Below, one piece after another: positions 49,649 through 50,834 of a stretch of 50,834 bases of DNA (positions are counted from its first letter, which is position 1; each line of letters opens with the position of its first letter). This DNA comes from Coemansia sp. RSA 1804 (Eukaryota > Kickxellomycota > Kickxellomycetes > Kickxellales > Kickxellaceae): the NCBI GenBank assembly GCA_027578815.1, contig JANBTH010000033.1, forward strand, positions 1-50,834. Reading direction: 5' to 3'. The position numbers and the translations under genes are program-made. The notes beneath the pieces were generated by a model. It was not told the DNA's origin. It saw only the letters and a list, made by a program, of their open reading frames with translations, and did no database searches.

Positions 49649-50083
49649 GTCTTATTATTTGAATAAGAATGTCTGCATTCTTATCATTATCTACAATAAC
49701 GACACCATTAACAAGGACATAACGTGTTTGCCATGGATTTATATGTGTATGAGTATTTTTATTTACTAAAATTTTACAGTATTTAAGACACGGAATCGTC
49801 TGCCTAATGTGGTGATGCTACAAGCGTGAGTGTGAATGCCAAGTAAATACTAAATAAAAAAGTTTATTTTTTAGATAACAAGGAGAAGGAAAAACATTTA
49901 GACAAGGAACTTGTCTTGCTACATTTGGTGGACGACTCTGTGTCTTAAATACTGCAGAATGTTGAAAACAAACTACTTGTATACATGTAAAACATGGCAG
50001 ACATAATATGTCCTTATGTATTTGCGGTGTCACTACTATGAGTAATTAATAGAACGCAGGCATTCTTATTCAAACAATAAGAC
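49649..50083. repeat. Imperfect foldback (long inverted repeat) element
   Basis: Two arms of about 162 bases in inverted orientation around a spacer of about 110 bases. The outer ends 49649-49681 and 50051-50083 match at 30 of 33 positions after reverse complementing; the inner ends 49777-49810 and 49921-49954 match at 29 of 34. Between these anchors the arms remain alignable with small gaps (for example GACACC...GGACATA and TGCCATG). No flanking target duplication is evident. It could be a MITE-like or foldback transposon relic, or an inverted duplication of a decayed sequence. Confidence 0.75.
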
Positions 50084-50834
50084 ATTCCACGGTGTTTTGA
50101 TCTTTGATAGAACAAATGCATCAATCGTTGCATAATGCGCAAGATTGATAATAAGGTTTTTGCTGATCAATCTTAGGGAGTGTCATTTTGATCTGCCGGT
50201 GTAACAGTGAGATGATTTCCTTGTCAAAATTTATCTATCTTCTTTTACTAAATAAATATTATTAATTGTTTAGCTTTCTACGTGGCAAATCCTTACCACA
50301 TGCAACAATATATTATACATTATAGTTATGATATGGAATAACAAACGTCAATTACAAAGAAAAGGAAAATGGCTGTGCTCATAAGTGCCATCTTTGTCAC
50401 AAGGAAGTCCTATTTTCAGATATTGCAACATCCACAGAAGACAGATTTTAATTTGGAAAACTGGAAAGCTTCATAGGACTCAGCAGCACCAATTTGTTAG
50501 ATACTGATATAAAACCAAAGAGATTAAAAAAGTAATATGCTCATGGCTAATAGATCGATGGGTGATTACGGAATTTTGAAGGTGATCGGACCAATGCAGA
50601 TGTGCTAATAGTAACTTGGACCATGAGCAATGGTATAAGTCTCAGGAAATCCCTTTTATTGCCAATATTATCTAAACATAGAGCTTATATTATGAGAAAG
50701 CTTGTGTTCTAAAGCTATAATAACGCATTTTCAATGCTATAGACAGAGGCACCAATATTTTCATTGTTTGACATGTTTAATAAACTATCTGTATATCTAT
50801 CGCTTCTTCACAACTATAGGCTAGTGCGTATATT
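50084..50834. other. AT-rich right end of the window
   Basis: About 750 bases with no gene I can support. A frame of about 40 codons near 50332-50451 includes a Cys/His cluster (CAHKCHLCHKEV) but is too short and interrupted to call. Confidence 0.3.

Noticed and set aside
49818..50033. 71-codon minus-strand frame with several Cys
   Set aside because: It lies across the foldback spacer and right arm; the matching left arm is broken in the equivalent frame, so there is no sign of coding constraint.
50332..50451. 40-codon frame with CAHKCHLCHKEV
   Set aside because: The Cys/His cluster is suggestive of a transposon zinc knuckle, but the frame is very short and bounded by stops on both sides.

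Overview
This is a nuclear DNA window from a fungus. The evidence is intron-poor eukaryotic genes with fungal family signatures: Rho GTPases with CAAX ends, a DSS4/MSS4 Rab exchange factor, an UNC-45/She4-type myosin chaperone, SUMO E1 subunit Uba2, Pus4, a cytosolic aspartyl-tRNA synthetase with a lysine-rich leader helix, fungal hexokinase and a GH5 mannanase. Only one spliceosomal intron is clear (10753-10885). The compact layout, the small number of introns and the serine-rich low-complexity proteins would fit an early-diverging lineage such as Kickxellomycotina, but that placement is inference and nothing here proves it.

Layout. 1-3.6 kb: two head-to-tail Rho-family GTPases (the first cut by the window edge) and a ZIP9/Atx2-type metal transporter. 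3.9-15.2 kb: a hexokinase-fold protein that has lost its catalytic Asp, a long UNC-45/She4 protein, DPS1, a DSS4/MSS4 homologue, and a serine-rich protein with an N-terminal Cys-rich finger. 15.7-23 kb: a tiny prefoldin-like protein related to human ASDURF, two tandem membrane-anchored alpha/beta hydrolases, a secreted beta-mannanase, and Pus4. 23.2-27.6 kb: an AT-rich full-length ABCC transporter. 27.6-32.1 kb: an AT-rich, gene-poor island with two related small coding sequences of unknown function, a GC-rich segment able to form a pseudoknot, and a 5'-truncated LINE with a 19-bp target-site duplication. 32.1-39.6 kb: UBA2, a WHITE-type ABCG half transporter after a 2.8-kb intergenic region, and a GFA/CENP-V-like protein. 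40-47.8 kb: an intact hexokinase, a large low-complexity protein, and a secreted GPI-type PLC-like phosphodiesterase. 47.8-50.8 kb: AT-rich, no convincing gene, but with a 435-bp imperfect foldback repeat.

The genes are ordinary dispersed housekeeping and transport genes; I see no metabolic cluster. The best candidates for something new are the inactive-looking hexokinase paralogue, the paralogous small coding sequences flanking the retroelement, the pseudoknot segment, the foldback element and the stand-alone ASDURF-like gene. All functional calls rest on motif recognition by eye; no database search was run.
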